In this document: piece by piece, positions 52,354 through 61,582 of the stretch
Numbering within the stretch: position 1 is the first letter of the stretch
How the letters are laid out: each line of letters begins with the position of its first letter
Source of the DNA: Massilia sp. Root133
GTDB taxonomy: Bacteria; Pseudomonadota; Gammaproteobacteria; Burkholderiales; Burkholderiaceae_D
NCBI RefSeq assembly: GCF_001426525.1
Contig: NZ_LMEW01000032.1
Span: 125,370 to 189,369 of the forward strand
Direction: 5' to 3'
Length of the DNA: 64,000 nt
The notes under the pieces: model-generated
Database searches by the model: none
Told to the model about the DNA's origin: nothing
The model's input: only the letters and a program-made list of their open reading frames with translations
Program-made: the position numbers and the translations under genes

Positions 52354-55106
52354 AGCGAGAAGCGCAGCCCGAGGCCGTACGTGGTCGGGTTGTAGCGGAT
52401 GTCGCGCGGACGGATTTCGGAGCCGAGATAGCTTTCGTACTTCTCGTGCGTCAGGTTGATCGCGTCGAATTGCAGCGACAGGTTCTTGTTGAGCGCATAC
52501 GACACGCTCAGGTCGACGTACGTGCTGGCCTTGACGATGCGGTCCTGGAAGAAGCGCGGCTCGGCGATCTGCTCGACGAAGTTGCCGCGGTGCGTTGCGG
52601 TCAGGCGTCCCGTGATGCCGTTCCCTTCATACAGCAGCGCGAAATTGTAGTTCTTCTTCGCGACGTTCGTCAGCGCGGTCGTGCGGTACGCGGTGCTCGT
52701 CGGCGAGACGGGCGTCTGGTTGTCGCCGTCGATCCACGTGTAGTTGAACTGCGCGCCGAAATTGCTCCACGGGCCGGCCAGGAAGTCGAAGAACTTCTGG
52801 ATGCCGAATTCCGCGCCGCGCAAGGTACCCTTGCCGGAATTTTGCGGACGCGTCACGCGATAGTTCTGGCCGTTGATGACTTCGCTCGACTCCATGTTCT
52901 GCAGGTAGCCGTCGATATCGCGGTGGAACAGCGCGATCTGCGCGTAGCCATTCTTCGGGAAGTAGTATTCGAGCGTGGCGTCCGTGTTCACGGAACGCGT
53001 CGGCCGCAGGTTCGGGTTGCCGGACGAGCCGGTGCCGGGCGCGTTGACGGTCGGCGGGATCAGCGACAGCGCCGGGTTCAGCGACGCGAAATCCGGCCGC
53101 GTGATCGTCTTGCCGACCGCGAGGTGCGACTGCAGGTTCTCGCGCCAGCCGACGACCGCCGCGAAGCTGGGCAAAAAATTGTTTTCCGTCGAGTTCACGG
53201 CGATCGGCGTCACCACGTCGCCGATGCGGCTGTTGCCGTTCAGGTTGCGCGCCACGTGGACGTAGCGCCCGCCCACCGTGCCGGACAGGTCGACGCCGCC
53301 CGCCTTCGTCTTCCAGCGTGCCGCGAGGTACACGGTGTTCGTGCCTTCGCGCTGCTCGAACGTGCGGGTCGGGTCGTCGGGCACGCGGCCCGGCGCGGCG
53401 CCGTAGAACGCGCGCACGGTGTCGGCCTGGTCGATCAGGAAGTCGCGCGACGGCGTCAGCCACGGGCCGCCCAGCCGGTCGAGGCCCGGCACCAGCGCTT
53501 CGAAGCCGGGACCGAACGCGTCGACCGGGTTCGCGCGCACCGCTCCCGCGATGTCGCTGTGGCCTTCCGCGCCGTGGAAGCTGGCGAGACGGTTCGACAG
53601 GCGCAGGCCGGCGTCGATGCCCGAGAAGAAGCTGTCGCCGAGCCGGTACGACACGTCGCCGCGCCACTGCACCTGCTCCCCTTTCGAGATGCCCCAGTTC
53701 TGCACCATCCCGCGCAGCACGAACGCGCGCGGGTCCCGCAGGGCATTCGGACTCGTGGGCGTGCTCACGCTGTTGTAGCCGCCGTGGCCGTCGGCGCCGT
53801 ACGTGTAGACGCCGACGCTCGCGCCCGGGATCTGCTGGTCGACGATCACCGTGTCGTTCACGAACGTGGACTTGGTCCAGCCGAAGTTGGAACTCGCCTT
53901 CCACGGGCCTTCGCGGTAGTTCAGGCCGAGGTTCAGGAAGTGCGACGTCGTGTGCTCCTTCACGCCCCACGTCGACGTGGCCGTGTACGGATCCCAGTCG
54001 TACGGCCCGCCATACTGCGCGGCCTGCGCGTACGCGGACTGGATCGGGCAGACGACGCCTTCCGGCGTGTCGCAATACGCGCCCTGCGGGGCCAGTTGCA
54101 CGTTGGTCAAACGCGGCGTCCACGTCGTGATGGCGAGGATGTAATCCACTTCGCTGCGCGCGCGGTAGCCCGTGCCGAGGTATTGCACGTTCGCTTCCAG
54201 CGTCGGGTTGACCTTCCACTGCAGGGCGCCGTGGATGCTGCCGCGGTCGCGGTCGCCCGCGTTGTAGATGCCGCCCACGTTGGGCAGCTCGCCGAGGCGC
54301 CCGCCCGGCGTCAATGGCGCGAGCGGGCCGTCGCCCAGCCGCGTGCCGACGCCATTCGCATCGATGGAGTGCACGCGGTCGGGGCGGTCCACCCACTGCA
54401 CGGGATAGCCCCAGTGCTCGCGGTTGAACGCCACGTCGACCAGCGCGCCGATCTCGCCATAGCTCGTGTTCCAGCGGTTGCTGGCCGAGAAGCCCGCGCC
54501 CGGGTTGTTCTTCGTCGAGGTCGCGTCGGACCCGCTCACCTTCTGGCGGCGGTCTTCCACGTAGCCCGTCACGTTCAGGCCCTTCAGGTCGAACGGCTGG
54601 CGCAGCCGGACGTCGATGCCGCCCGCGATGCCGCCTTCGAGCTGGTTCGGCGTCGCCGTCTTGTACACGTCCAGGCCGCCGATCGATTGCACGGGCAGGT
54701 CCTGGTACTGCAGCCGGCGCCCGTTCCCCGTGAAGTATTCCATGCCGTTCAGCGTCGTCACGACGTCCGGCAGGCCGCGGATGATCACCTGGCTGGTTTC
54801 TCCGCGGTCGCGGCCGACCTGCACGCCGGCGATCCGCTGCAGGGCGTCGCCGGCGGCGCGGTCGGGGAACTTGCCGATGTCTTCCGCGTTGATCGAGTCG
54901 ACGACCTGCACGGCATCGCGCTTGATCGCCTCGGCGCTGCGGATGCTGCTGCGCAGGCCGGTCACTGTCACTTGCTGGATTTGTGCACCCGGCGTAGGCG
55001 CGCCCGGCGTAGGCGAAGGTTGCGTGTCGGTGGTTTGCGCAGCCGCGGCGTGCGCAAACAACACGAGGATGGCCGCGGACACGGGCCGGCGTTGGAACGT
55101 AGTCAT
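52350..55106 (-). CDS. TonB-dependent receptor for plant oligosaccharides (inferred)
   Basis: 918 residues. A signal peptide (RRPVSAAILVLFAHAAAAQ) is followed by a short linker, the plug domain (about 50-180: AVQVVDSINAEDIGKFPDRAAGDALQRIAGVQVGRDRGE, NGMEYFTG) and a 22-strand barrel ending LRFSL. The TonB box region is QQVTVTG. This TonB receptor class (TonB/catecholate-type with the IAGVQ plug) is used for carbohydrates as well as iron. Its operon mates, a LacI regulator and GH43 enzyme, point to sugar uptake. ATG at 55106 was chosen because GGGAG lies 6 nt upstream; an earlier ATG at 55112 overlaps that site. Confidence 0.85.
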   Translation of the reverse strand: MTTFQRRPVSAAILVLFAHAAAAQTTDTQPSPTPGAPTPGAQIQQVTVTGLRSSIRSAEAIKRDAVQVVDSINAEDIGKFPDRAAGDALQRIAGVQVGRDRGETSQVIIRGLPDVVTTLNGMEYFTGNGRRLQYQDLPVQSIGGLDVYKTATPNQLEGGIAGGIDVRLRQPFDLKGLNVTGYVEDRRQKVSGSDATSTKNNPGAGFSASNRWNTSYGEIGALVDVAFNREHWGYPVQWVDRPDRVHSIDANGVGTRLGDGPLAPLTPGGRLGELPNVGGIYNAGDRDRGSIHGALQWKVNPTLEANVQYLGTGYRARSEVDYILAITTWTPRLTNVQLAPQGAYCDTPEGVVCPIQSAYAQAAQYGGPYDWDPYTATSTWGVKEHTTSHFLNLGLNYREGPWKASSNFGWTKSTFVNDTVIVDQQIPGASVGVYTYGADGHGGYNSVSTPTSPNALRDPRAFVLRGMVQNWGISKGEQVQWRGDVSYRLGDSFFSGIDAGLRLSNRLASFHGAEGHSDIAGAVRANPVDAFGPGFEALVPGLDRLGGPWLTPSRDFLIDQADTVRAFYGAAPGRVPDDPTRTFEQREGTNTVYLAARWKTKAGGVDLSGTVGGRYVHVARNLNGNSRIGDVVTPIAVNSTENNFLPSFAAVVGWRENLQSHLAVGKTITRPDFASLNPALSLIPPTVNAPGTGSSGNPNLRPTRSVNTDATLEYYFPKNGYAQIALFHRDIDGYLQNMESSEVINGQNYRVTRPQNSGKGTLRGAEFGIQKFFDFLAGPWSNFGAQFNYTWIDGDNQTPVSPTSTAYRTTALTNVAKKNYNFALLYEGNGITGRLTATHRGNFVEQIAEPRFFQDRIVKASTYVDLSVSYALNKNLSLQFDAINLTHEKYESYLGSEIRPRDIRYNPTTYGLGLRFSL

Positions 55107-55119
55107 GCGCATCTCCCGA

Positions 55120-55132
55120 TTATTAGTAATAA
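55120..55132 (-). promoter_or_regulatory. Candidate LacI operator upstream of the TonB receptor gene
   Basis: The perfect 13-bp palindrome TTATTAGTAATAA lies 14 bp before the start codon. It shares ACTAATAAT with the palindrome upstream of the lacI-type gene (56273-56285). AT-rich, without the central CG common in LacI sites. Confidence 0.35.
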
Positions 55133-55200
55133 GTTTTATCAGGAAGCTAACGCAAAAGTCGGCAAACCGACGCACGCTTGAACCCGCTTTTTGAGCGGTT

Positions 55201-56229
55201 TTACAGCCTTGGCGGCGCCACCGAATCGCGCGCCACCAGAGGGCATTCCATCTTGATGATGGCCTTGGAGGACGGGTTCGCGCGGCATTGCGCGATGAGG
55301 GAATCGGCCGCCCAGCGGCCCATTTCGTAGTTTGGTAACAACACTGTGGTCAGCGGCGGGTGCGTGTAACGCGCAATATCCTGGTCGTCATACCCGATCA
55401 CGGACAGGTCGCGCGGCACCGACAGCTTGCGTTCGCGGGCCGCGTCCAGTGCGCCGATCGCCATCAGGTCGTTGGCGCAGAACAAGGCGGTCGGCCGCTG
55501 CGGCAGGTCCAGCAGGGACAGCGCGTGCTCGTACCCGGCCGCGACCTGCCAGTCGCCGGCGCGCACGAGGACGGGATCGAACGGGATGTCGGCCGTCGAC
55601 AGCGCCTGGCGATACCCCTTCAGGCGCTCTGCCGCCGCCTCGATCCAGTGCTCGCCGTTGATGAAGCCAATGCGGCTGTGTCCGTTCTCGATCAGGTGCA
55701 TGGTCGCCGTATAGCCGCCCAGCAGCTCGCTCGGCACGACGGACGCGCGCCCGCGGTCGCGCGTGTGACAGTTCAGGAGCACGGTCGGCGTGGCGTCCAG
55801 CGCCGCCGGCACCGTCACGGCGCGGGTAAAAATCGTGGAATAGATGACGCCCAGCAGCGCCGGATGATCCAGCATGCGCGCGAACACGGCCGCTTCCAGC
55901 TCGGGATCCCCGCGCGTGGCGAACACGGCGACGAGGCAATCCTGCTCCCAGGCCGCCTCCTTGGCGCCGTCGATGGTCTGCATCGCGTGCGGACTCGTCG
56001 CCAGTTCGTCGGTCAGGTAGACGATCAGGTTGCGGGTCTGGGCCGCGGCCGGGTGCGCATGCCGCTCGACGGGGTAGCCGAGCTCGCGCGCGATCCGCAG
56101 CACGGTCTCGCGCGTGACCTTCGACACCTTCGCCCCGCTCATGTGGTTGATGACCAGCGACACCGTCGACTGCGACACGCCGGCCAGCTTGGCGATGTCG
56201 GTCATCGTGGGTCGGCGCGGCCTGGTCAT
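55201..56229 (-). CDS. LacI family transcriptional regulator of the carbohydrate locus
   Basis: 342 residues. An N-terminal LacI helix-turn-helix (MTDIAKLAGVSQSTVSLVINHMSGAKVS, from residue 9) is followed by a periplasmic-binding-protein-like effector domain (LIVYLTDELATSP, LLGVIYSTIFTRAV, GHSRIGFINGEHWIEAAAERLKGYRQAL, VIGYDDQDIARYTHPPLTTV). The TonB receptor gene follows 95 bp downstream on the same strand, and GH43 after it. It probably represses them and itself and responds to an arabinose- or xylose-containing oligosaccharide. The start could be eight codons later (56205). Confidence 0.9.
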   Translation of the reverse strand: MTRPRRPTMTDIAKLAGVSQSTVSLVINHMSGAKVSKVTRETVLRIARELGYPVERHAHPAAAQTRNLIVYLTDELATSPHAMQTIDGAKEAAWEQDCLVAVFATRGDPELEAAVFARMLDHPALLGVIYSTIFTRAVTVPAALDATPTVLLNCHTRDRGRASVVPSELLGGYTATMHLIENGHSRIGFINGEHWIEAAAERLKGYRQALSTADIPFDPVLVRAGDWQVAAGYEHALSLLDLPQRPTALFCANDLMAIGALDAARERKLSVPRDLSVIGYDDQDIARYTHPPLTTVLLPNYEMGRWAADSLIAQCRANPSSKAIIKMECPLVARDSVAPPRL

Positions 56230-56562
56230 GTCAAAGGTGTCGGCAAGGGATCATCGGTTGCACAACATTATCACTAATTATTAGTCCGTTGTAGTTGATT
56301 TAAACTTATGCACATTTGTGCAAATGCACATAATTGCTTATAATTTAGCTTGAACGCCGCCGCGCGCCGCGAGCGCTCCGCCTCGATCGGCGATATCCAT
56401 TGCCGGCGCCAGCCATGACAGTCCGGGATTGCCCGGACCGCTCAGCAAGCACGATCCCTTCCCGTCGCCCATCCCGGCAGCCTGCCGGCGACATCTGCCT
56501 GGCATGCCGGGTAGCATTACGATACCTGCGCGGCCGCACAACGCTCAAGAAAGGTGAACAAT
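56230..56562. promoter_or_regulatory. Divergent promoter region and long structured leader of the BCCT gene
   Basis: 333 bp without a gene. From the lacI side: the palindrome ACTAATTATTAGT (56273-56285); three tandem alternating half-sites TGCACA/TGTGCA/TGCACA (56309-56330) that make two overlapping palindromes; a plus-strand promoter TTGTGC (56316-56321), 17 bp, TATAAT (56339-56344). The expected leader (about 56351-56562) is about 210 nt and holds two strong hairpins: GTCCGGG/CCCGGAC (56421-56438) and CCGGCA/TGCCGG (about 56482-56496). No known riboswitch class was recognised. Confidence 0.55.
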
Positions 56563-58530
56563 ATGACAAACCCATTGCCGGGCCAACGCCGATGGATCCA
56601 GGTCAATCCGCCCGTGTTTTTCGTGTCGGCGGCGCTGGTCCTCGCCTTTTCCGCCATGTCGGCATTGTTTCCGAAACGCGTCGGCAGCCTGTTCGATACG
56701 CTCCAGGCCGGCATCGTGCGCGATTTCGGCTGGTTCTACATCCTGTCCGTCGCGTTCTTCCTGATCTTCGTGATCTTCCTGATGATGAGCCGCTATGGCG
56801 ACGTCAAACTCGGGCCGGACGACAGCGAGCCGGAATACAGCTACCTGTCCTGGCTCGCCATGCTGTTCAGCGCCGGCATGGGGATCGGCCTGCTGTTCTT
56901 CGGTGTCGCCGAGCCCATCCAGCACTATGCGCTGCCGCCAGTCGGGGCAGGACGCACGATCGACTCGGCGCGCCAGGCGATGGTGCTGACCTTCTTCCAC
57001 TGGGGACTGCACGCCTGGGCGATCTACATCGTCGTCGGGCTGGCGCTCGCGTATTTCTCCTTCCGACGGGGCCTGCCGCTCACGCTCAGGTCGAGCCTCT
57101 TTCCCCTGATCGGCAACCGCATCCACGGCCCCGCCGGCCATGCCATCGACATCTTCGCCGTGCTCGGCACGATGTTCGGCGTGGCGACCTCGCTGGGGTT
57201 CGGCGTGCTGCAGGTGAACGCGGGCTTCGCGCACCTGTTCGGGCTGCCGGTCAATCCACAGGTGCAGATCGTGCTCATCGCGGTGATCACCGGCATGGCG
57301 GCGCTGTCCGCGGGGACGGGCCTGGACAAAGGTGTGAAACGGCTGTCGGAGCTCAACATCATCCTCGCGATCGCGCTGCTGCTGTTCGTTCTCGCCACGG
57401 GTTCGACGGTGTTCCTGCTCGAGGCGTATGTCCAGAACATCGGTACCTACCTGGGCGAAGTCGTGCAGCGCACCTTCCGCATGTATGCCTACGAGCCGAA
57501 TGCCTGGCTCGGCAAGTGGACGTTGTTCTACTGGGGCTGGTGGATCTCCTGGTCGCCGTTCGTCGGCATGTTCATCGCGCGGATCTCGCGCGGGCGCACG
57601 ATCCGCGAGTTCGTCGGCGGAGTGCTGCTGGTGCCGGTACTCTTCACGTTCCTGTGGATGACCGTCTTCGGCAATACCGCGATCCGGCTCGACCTGGGGG
57701 GCGCGGCGCCGATCGTGCAGACTGTCGCCGACAATCTTCCCGTGGCCCTGTTCGAAGTGCTGGAGCAACTGCCCCTGTCGATGATCGCGTCCGGCCTCGC
57801 CACCGTCCTCGTGATTACCTTCTTCGTGACGTCCGCCGATTCGGGCGCGCTGGTCGTCGACATGATCACCTCCGGCGGCGCGCCGAATCCCCCGGTCTGG
57901 CAACGCATTTTCTGGGCCGTGTGCGCGGGCCTGATGGCAGCCGTGCTGCTGCTGGCGGGCGGCTTGCAGGCGCTCCAGACGGCTGCCCTCGCCAGTGCAT
58001 TGCCGTTCGCCGTGGTGATGCTGCTCATGTGCTACGGCCTGCTGCGCGCCCTGCAGTCGGAATCGGAAGGGTCGGCGATCGACCTGTCGATTGCCGCCGA
58101 GACGCCGCCGGACGTCGGCCTCAGCTGGCAGCAGCGCCTGGCCAGCATCACCAGCTTCTACGACCTGCCCGAGATCGCGGCGTTTCTCGGCGGGCCCGGA
58201 CGCGCGGCGCTCGACGCGGTCGCGGCGGAGATGCAGGACAGCGGACTGGCGCCGGCACTGACCGAGACCGACCGCCGGATCGACCTGGACGTGCCCCACG
58301 GCGACCGCGGCACGTTCCGCTACACGATCCGCGTGCGCAGCTTCCGCGCGCCGAATTTCGCGTGGGCCGAGCACGAGGGGACGAACAGCGACACGCGCCA
58401 CTACCGCGCCATGGCCTACAGTTCCGAGGGCGACCAGCAGCACGACGTCACGGGCTATACGCGCGAACAGTTGATCAACGACCTCCTGAATCGCTATGCA
58501 CGGTTCCGTCATGCGCGGAGGATGCACTGA
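56563..58530 (+). CDS. BCCT family choline/glycine betaine transporter
   Basis: 655 residues, twelve membrane helices with the BCCT signature YWGWWISWSPFVGMFIARIS RGRTIREF (about residues 323-350; space added) and GMGIGLLFFGVAEPIQHY. The long cytoplasmic C-terminal tail (about 510-655) resembles that of BetT-type choline transporters, where it senses osmolarity. It imports choline or betaine with protons or sodium. AAAGG precedes ATG at 56563; a GTG at 56554 is unlikely. No bet dehydrogenase genes are adjacent. Its 3' end overlaps the convergent soxR gene by 56 bp. Confidence 0.9.
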   Translation: MTNPLPGQRRWIQVNPPVFFVSAALVLAFSAMSALFPKRVGSLFDTLQAGIVRDFGWFYILSVAFFLIFVIFLMMSRYGDVKLGPDDSEPEYSYLSWLAMLFSAGMGIGLLFFGVAEPIQHYALPPVGAGRTIDSARQAMVLTFFHWGLHAWAIYIVVGLALAYFSFRRGLPLTLRSSLFPLIGNRIHGPAGHAIDIFAVLGTMFGVATSLGFGVLQVNAGFAHLFGLPVNPQVQIVLIAVITGMAALSAGTGLDKGVKRLSELNIILAIALLLFVLATGSTVFLLEAYVQNIGTYLGEVVQRTFRMYAYEPNAWLGKWTLFYWGWWISWSPFVGMFIARISRGRTIREFVGGVLLVPVLFTFLWMTVFGNTAIRLDLGGAAPIVQTVADNLPVALFEVLEQLPLSMIASGLATVLVITFFVTSADSGALVVDMITSGGAPNPPVWQRIFWAVCAGLMAAVLLLAGGLQALQTAALASALPFAVVMLLMCYGLLRALQSESEGSAIDLSIAAETPPDVGLSWQQRLASITSFYDLPEIAAFLGGPGRAALDAVAAEMQDSGLAPALTETDRRIDLDVPHGDRGTFRYTIRVRSFRAPNFAWAEHEGTNSDTRHYRAMAYSSEGDQQHDVTGYTREQLINDLLNRYARFRHARRMH

Positions 58531-58978
58531 TCAGTTGCGGGCCGCACCCCTGCTCCGACAATTCGTCCAGCGGATTGCGCAGCCGGCACGCCTCGATCGA
58601 CAGGCAGCCGCAGCCGATGCAATCGTCGAGCTGGTCGCGCAGCCGGGTGAGCTGGTCGATGCGTTCATCGAGCTCGCGCCGCCACAGGCTGGACAGCCGC
58701 GTCCAGTCGGCCTTGGTCGGCGTGCGCTCTTCCGGCAGCGACGCCAGCGCCGCGCTGATGGACGCGAGCGGAATGCCGATGCGCTGCGCGACCTTGATGA
58801 CGGCCACGCGCCGCAGCACGTCGCGCCCGTAGCGCCGCTGGCCCCCGCTGCTGCGCACGCTGCGGATCAGCCCTTTCGATTCATAGAAATGGAGGGCCGA
58901 CACGGCCACGTCGGCGCGCCGCGCGACCTCTCCCACCGTCAATGGCCGCCCGATGTCGGCCGGGTCTATCTTTGCCAT
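58475..58978 (-). CDS. soxR: Redox-sensitive MerR-family regulator SoxR
   Basis: 167 residues. A MerR-type helix-turn-helix (LTVGEVARRADVAVSALHFYESKGLIRSVRSSGGQRRY) is followed by a dimerisation helix and the [2Fe-2S] motif C120-IG-C123-G-C125-LSIEA-C131 (CX2CXCX5C), diagnostic for SoxR. Oxidation of the cluster by redox-cycling agents or superoxide activates transcription by untwisting a promoter with a 19- to 20-bp spacer. Such a promoter with soxbox lies just upstream at 58989-59019. The C-terminal tail (about 20 residues past the usual end) runs into the betT-like gene. Confidence 0.95.
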   Translation of the reverse strand: MAKIDPADIGRPLTVGEVARRADVAVSALHFYESKGLIRSVRSSGGQRRYGRDVLRRVAVIKVAQRIGIPLASISAALASLPEERTPTKADWTRLSSLWRRELDERIDQLTRLRDQLDDCIGCGCLSIEACRLRNPLDELSEQGCGPQLISASSAHDGTVHSDSGGR

Positions 58979-58988
58979 CAAAATCCTC

Positions 58989-59019
58989 TTGACCTCAAGT
59001 TTAGTTGAGGTTTTACACT
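58989..59019 (+). promoter_or_regulatory. soxbox promoter with 19-bp spacer
   Basis: CCTCAAGTTTAGTTGAGG (58993-59010) is nearly the consensus SoxR dyad CCTCAAGTTAACTTGAGG. It sits between TTGACC (58989-58994) and TACACT (59014-59019), a spacer of 19 bp, the overlong spacing MerR-family activators need. It reads toward the SnoaL-like gene. Confidence 0.85.
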
Positions 59020-59054
59020 GCTTTGCATCGACACGCAACCACGAGGAGAACCGC

Positions 59055-59507
59055 ATGAACGATCGCACGAATGCCGCCGCCATGAACAAGGCCCTGGTCC
59101 GGGCGCTGTACGAAGAATGCATCAACGGCCGCGACCTGGACCGGCTCGAATCGCTGATCGCCCCCGATTTCGTCGGCGCGCGCGGCGAACGGGGGCCGCG
59201 CGAATTCCGCGCGACCATCGAAGCCGTGCTGACGGGCTTTCCGGGCGTGCGTTTCGAGCTGCACGACGTGTTCGGCGAGGACGACAGGGTCGCCGTGCGC
59301 TGGACGTTCCGGGGCGTGCATGGCGGGCGCTTCGTCGGCATCAAGCCGAGTCTTGCGGAGGTCACGCAGGAAGGCAATGTGATCTACCACCTCCGCGACG
59401 GGCAGATCGTGCGGGCGTGGCTGCAGGCGGACCGGCTGGGGGTGCTGCAGCAGATTGGCGTGGTGCCGAAATCGTTCGTCGAAGCAAGCGGGCAGCGGCC
59501 GATCTGA
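59055..59507 (+). CDS. SnoaL-like/ester cyclase family protein under SoxR control
   Basis: 150 residues, a nuclear transport factor 2-like cone fold: MNKALVRALYEECINGRDLDRLESLIAPDFV, GPREFRATIEAVLTGFPGVRFELHDVFGEDDRVAVRWTFRGVHGG and IYHLRDGQIVRAWLQADRLGVLQQIG match the SnoaL polyketide cyclase-like (ester cyclase) family. The family rarely has assigned function. AGGAGAA precedes the start. The soxbox upstream makes it the direct SoxR target in this strain, suggesting a part in protection from redox-active compounds. Confidence 0.82.
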   Translation: MNDRTNAAAMNKALVRALYEECINGRDLDRLESLIAPDFVGARGERGPREFRATIEAVLTGFPGVRFELHDVFGEDDRVAVRWTFRGVHGGRFVGIKPSLAEVTQEGNVIYHLRDGQIVRAWLQADRLGVLQQIGVVPKSFVEASGQRPI

Positions 59508-59633
59508 CGTCGTTCCCGCGCAAGCGGGAACCCATGCTGAGCAGCAGAATCCGGTAGATTGGAGAAGTCGCACAGGTTTGCCGGAGCGGCTTCGGTGGCT
59601 TAGTATGGATCCCCGCATGCGCGGGGATGACGG
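59507..59633. repeat. BIME-like paired palindrome, copy 5
   Basis: Left arm ACGTCGTTCCCGCGCAAGCG...CCCATGCT (59507-59538) and inverted right arm AGTATGGATCCCCGCATGCG...GGATGACGG (59602-59633), between the convergent SnoaL and ABC transporter genes. It may stop transcription from both sides. Confidence 0.8.
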
Positions 59634-59636
59634 TTT

Positions 59637-60752
<1,116 letters not shown>

Positions 60753-60757
60753 GGAAT

Positions 60758-61582
60758 CTATCCTTTCAATCCGCTCGCTGCCAGGAAGCCCTGCGTCACG
60801 CGGCGCTGGAACAGTACGTACGCCAATGCCACCGGCAAGGCGCCGAGCAGCGCGGCCGCCATCAGCTGGGCGTAGCGCACGCCGAACGCGTCGTACGTCT
60901 GCGTGAGGCCCAGCGGGATCGTCATCATGTCGTTCGACGTGACGATGATGAACGGCCACAGGAAGTTGTTCCACGCCGCGATGAACGTCACGATCGCCAT
61001 CGCCCACACGATATTGCCAGAGATGGGCAGGTACACGCTCCACAGTACGCGCAACGGGCCGGCGCCGTCCATCACGGCGGCTTCGCGGAAGTCGGCCGGG
61101 ATCGCGTCGAAGAACTGCTTGAACACGTAGATCACGACCGGCGACACGACCTGCGGCAGCACGATGCCCGCGTACGAATTGATGAGACCCAGCTGGTGCA
61201 TCGTGCGGAACAGCGGCACGAGGAGCGCCTCGAACGGCAGCAGGAAGCCCAGCATGGCGATGCCGAACACGATGCCGCGGCCCCGGAAACGCAACTGGGA
61301 AAACGCGTAGGCGGCCATCAGGCTGATGGCCATTGTCACGACCGTCACCAGCAGCGCGACGAGGAAGCTGTTGAACAGCCAGCGCACGACGTTGCCGGCG
61401 CCGAGGGTCTTGCGGTAGGCGTCCAGCGTCCAGTCCTGCGGCAGCCAGTGGAAGTTCGCCGACACGGTTTCCAGTTCCGGCCGCAGCGACGTGGACAGGG
61501 CCCACAGCAGCGGGAACGCCCACATCGCGGCGAGCACGATGGCGCAGGCGGCGCCGGCGATGGTCCAGAACGAGGCCTTCAT
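60758..61582 (-). CDS. Sugar ABC transporter permease (UgpE/MalG type)
   Basis: 274 residues, six membrane helices and the inner-membrane EAA loop EAAVMDGAGPLRVLWSVYLPIS. The N-terminus follows the family pattern (ALSTSLRPELETVSANFHWLPQDWTLDAYRK). The start overlaps the previous permease's stop by 4 bp (ATGA). With the other permease it forms the membrane channel of the importer. Confidence 0.93.
   Translation of the reverse strand: MKASFWTIAGAACAIVLAAMWAFPLLWALSTSLRPELETVSANFHWLPQDWTLDAYRKTLGAGNVVRWLFNSFLVALLVTVVTMAISLMAAYAFSQLRFRGRGIVFGIAMLGFLLPFEALLVPLFRTMHQLGLINSYAGIVLPQVVSPVVIYVFKQFFDAIPADFREAAVMDGAGPLRVLWSVYLPISGNIVWAMAIVTFIAAWNNFLWPFIIVTSNDMMTIPLGLTQTYDAFGVRYAQLMAAALLGALPVALAYVLFQRRVTQGFLAASGLKG

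Noticed and set aside
52335..55181. A 948-codon plus-strand frame opposite the TonB-dependent receptor
   Set aside because: Antisense shadow; the receptor on the minus strand has a plug domain, barrel and signal peptide.
55182..55203. Hairpin CCGCT/AGCGG with TTTT near the lacI stop codon considered as a terminator
   Set aside because: The T-run is on the plus strand, where no gene ends. On the lacI strand it lacks a T-run, and the TonB receptor gene continues on that strand.
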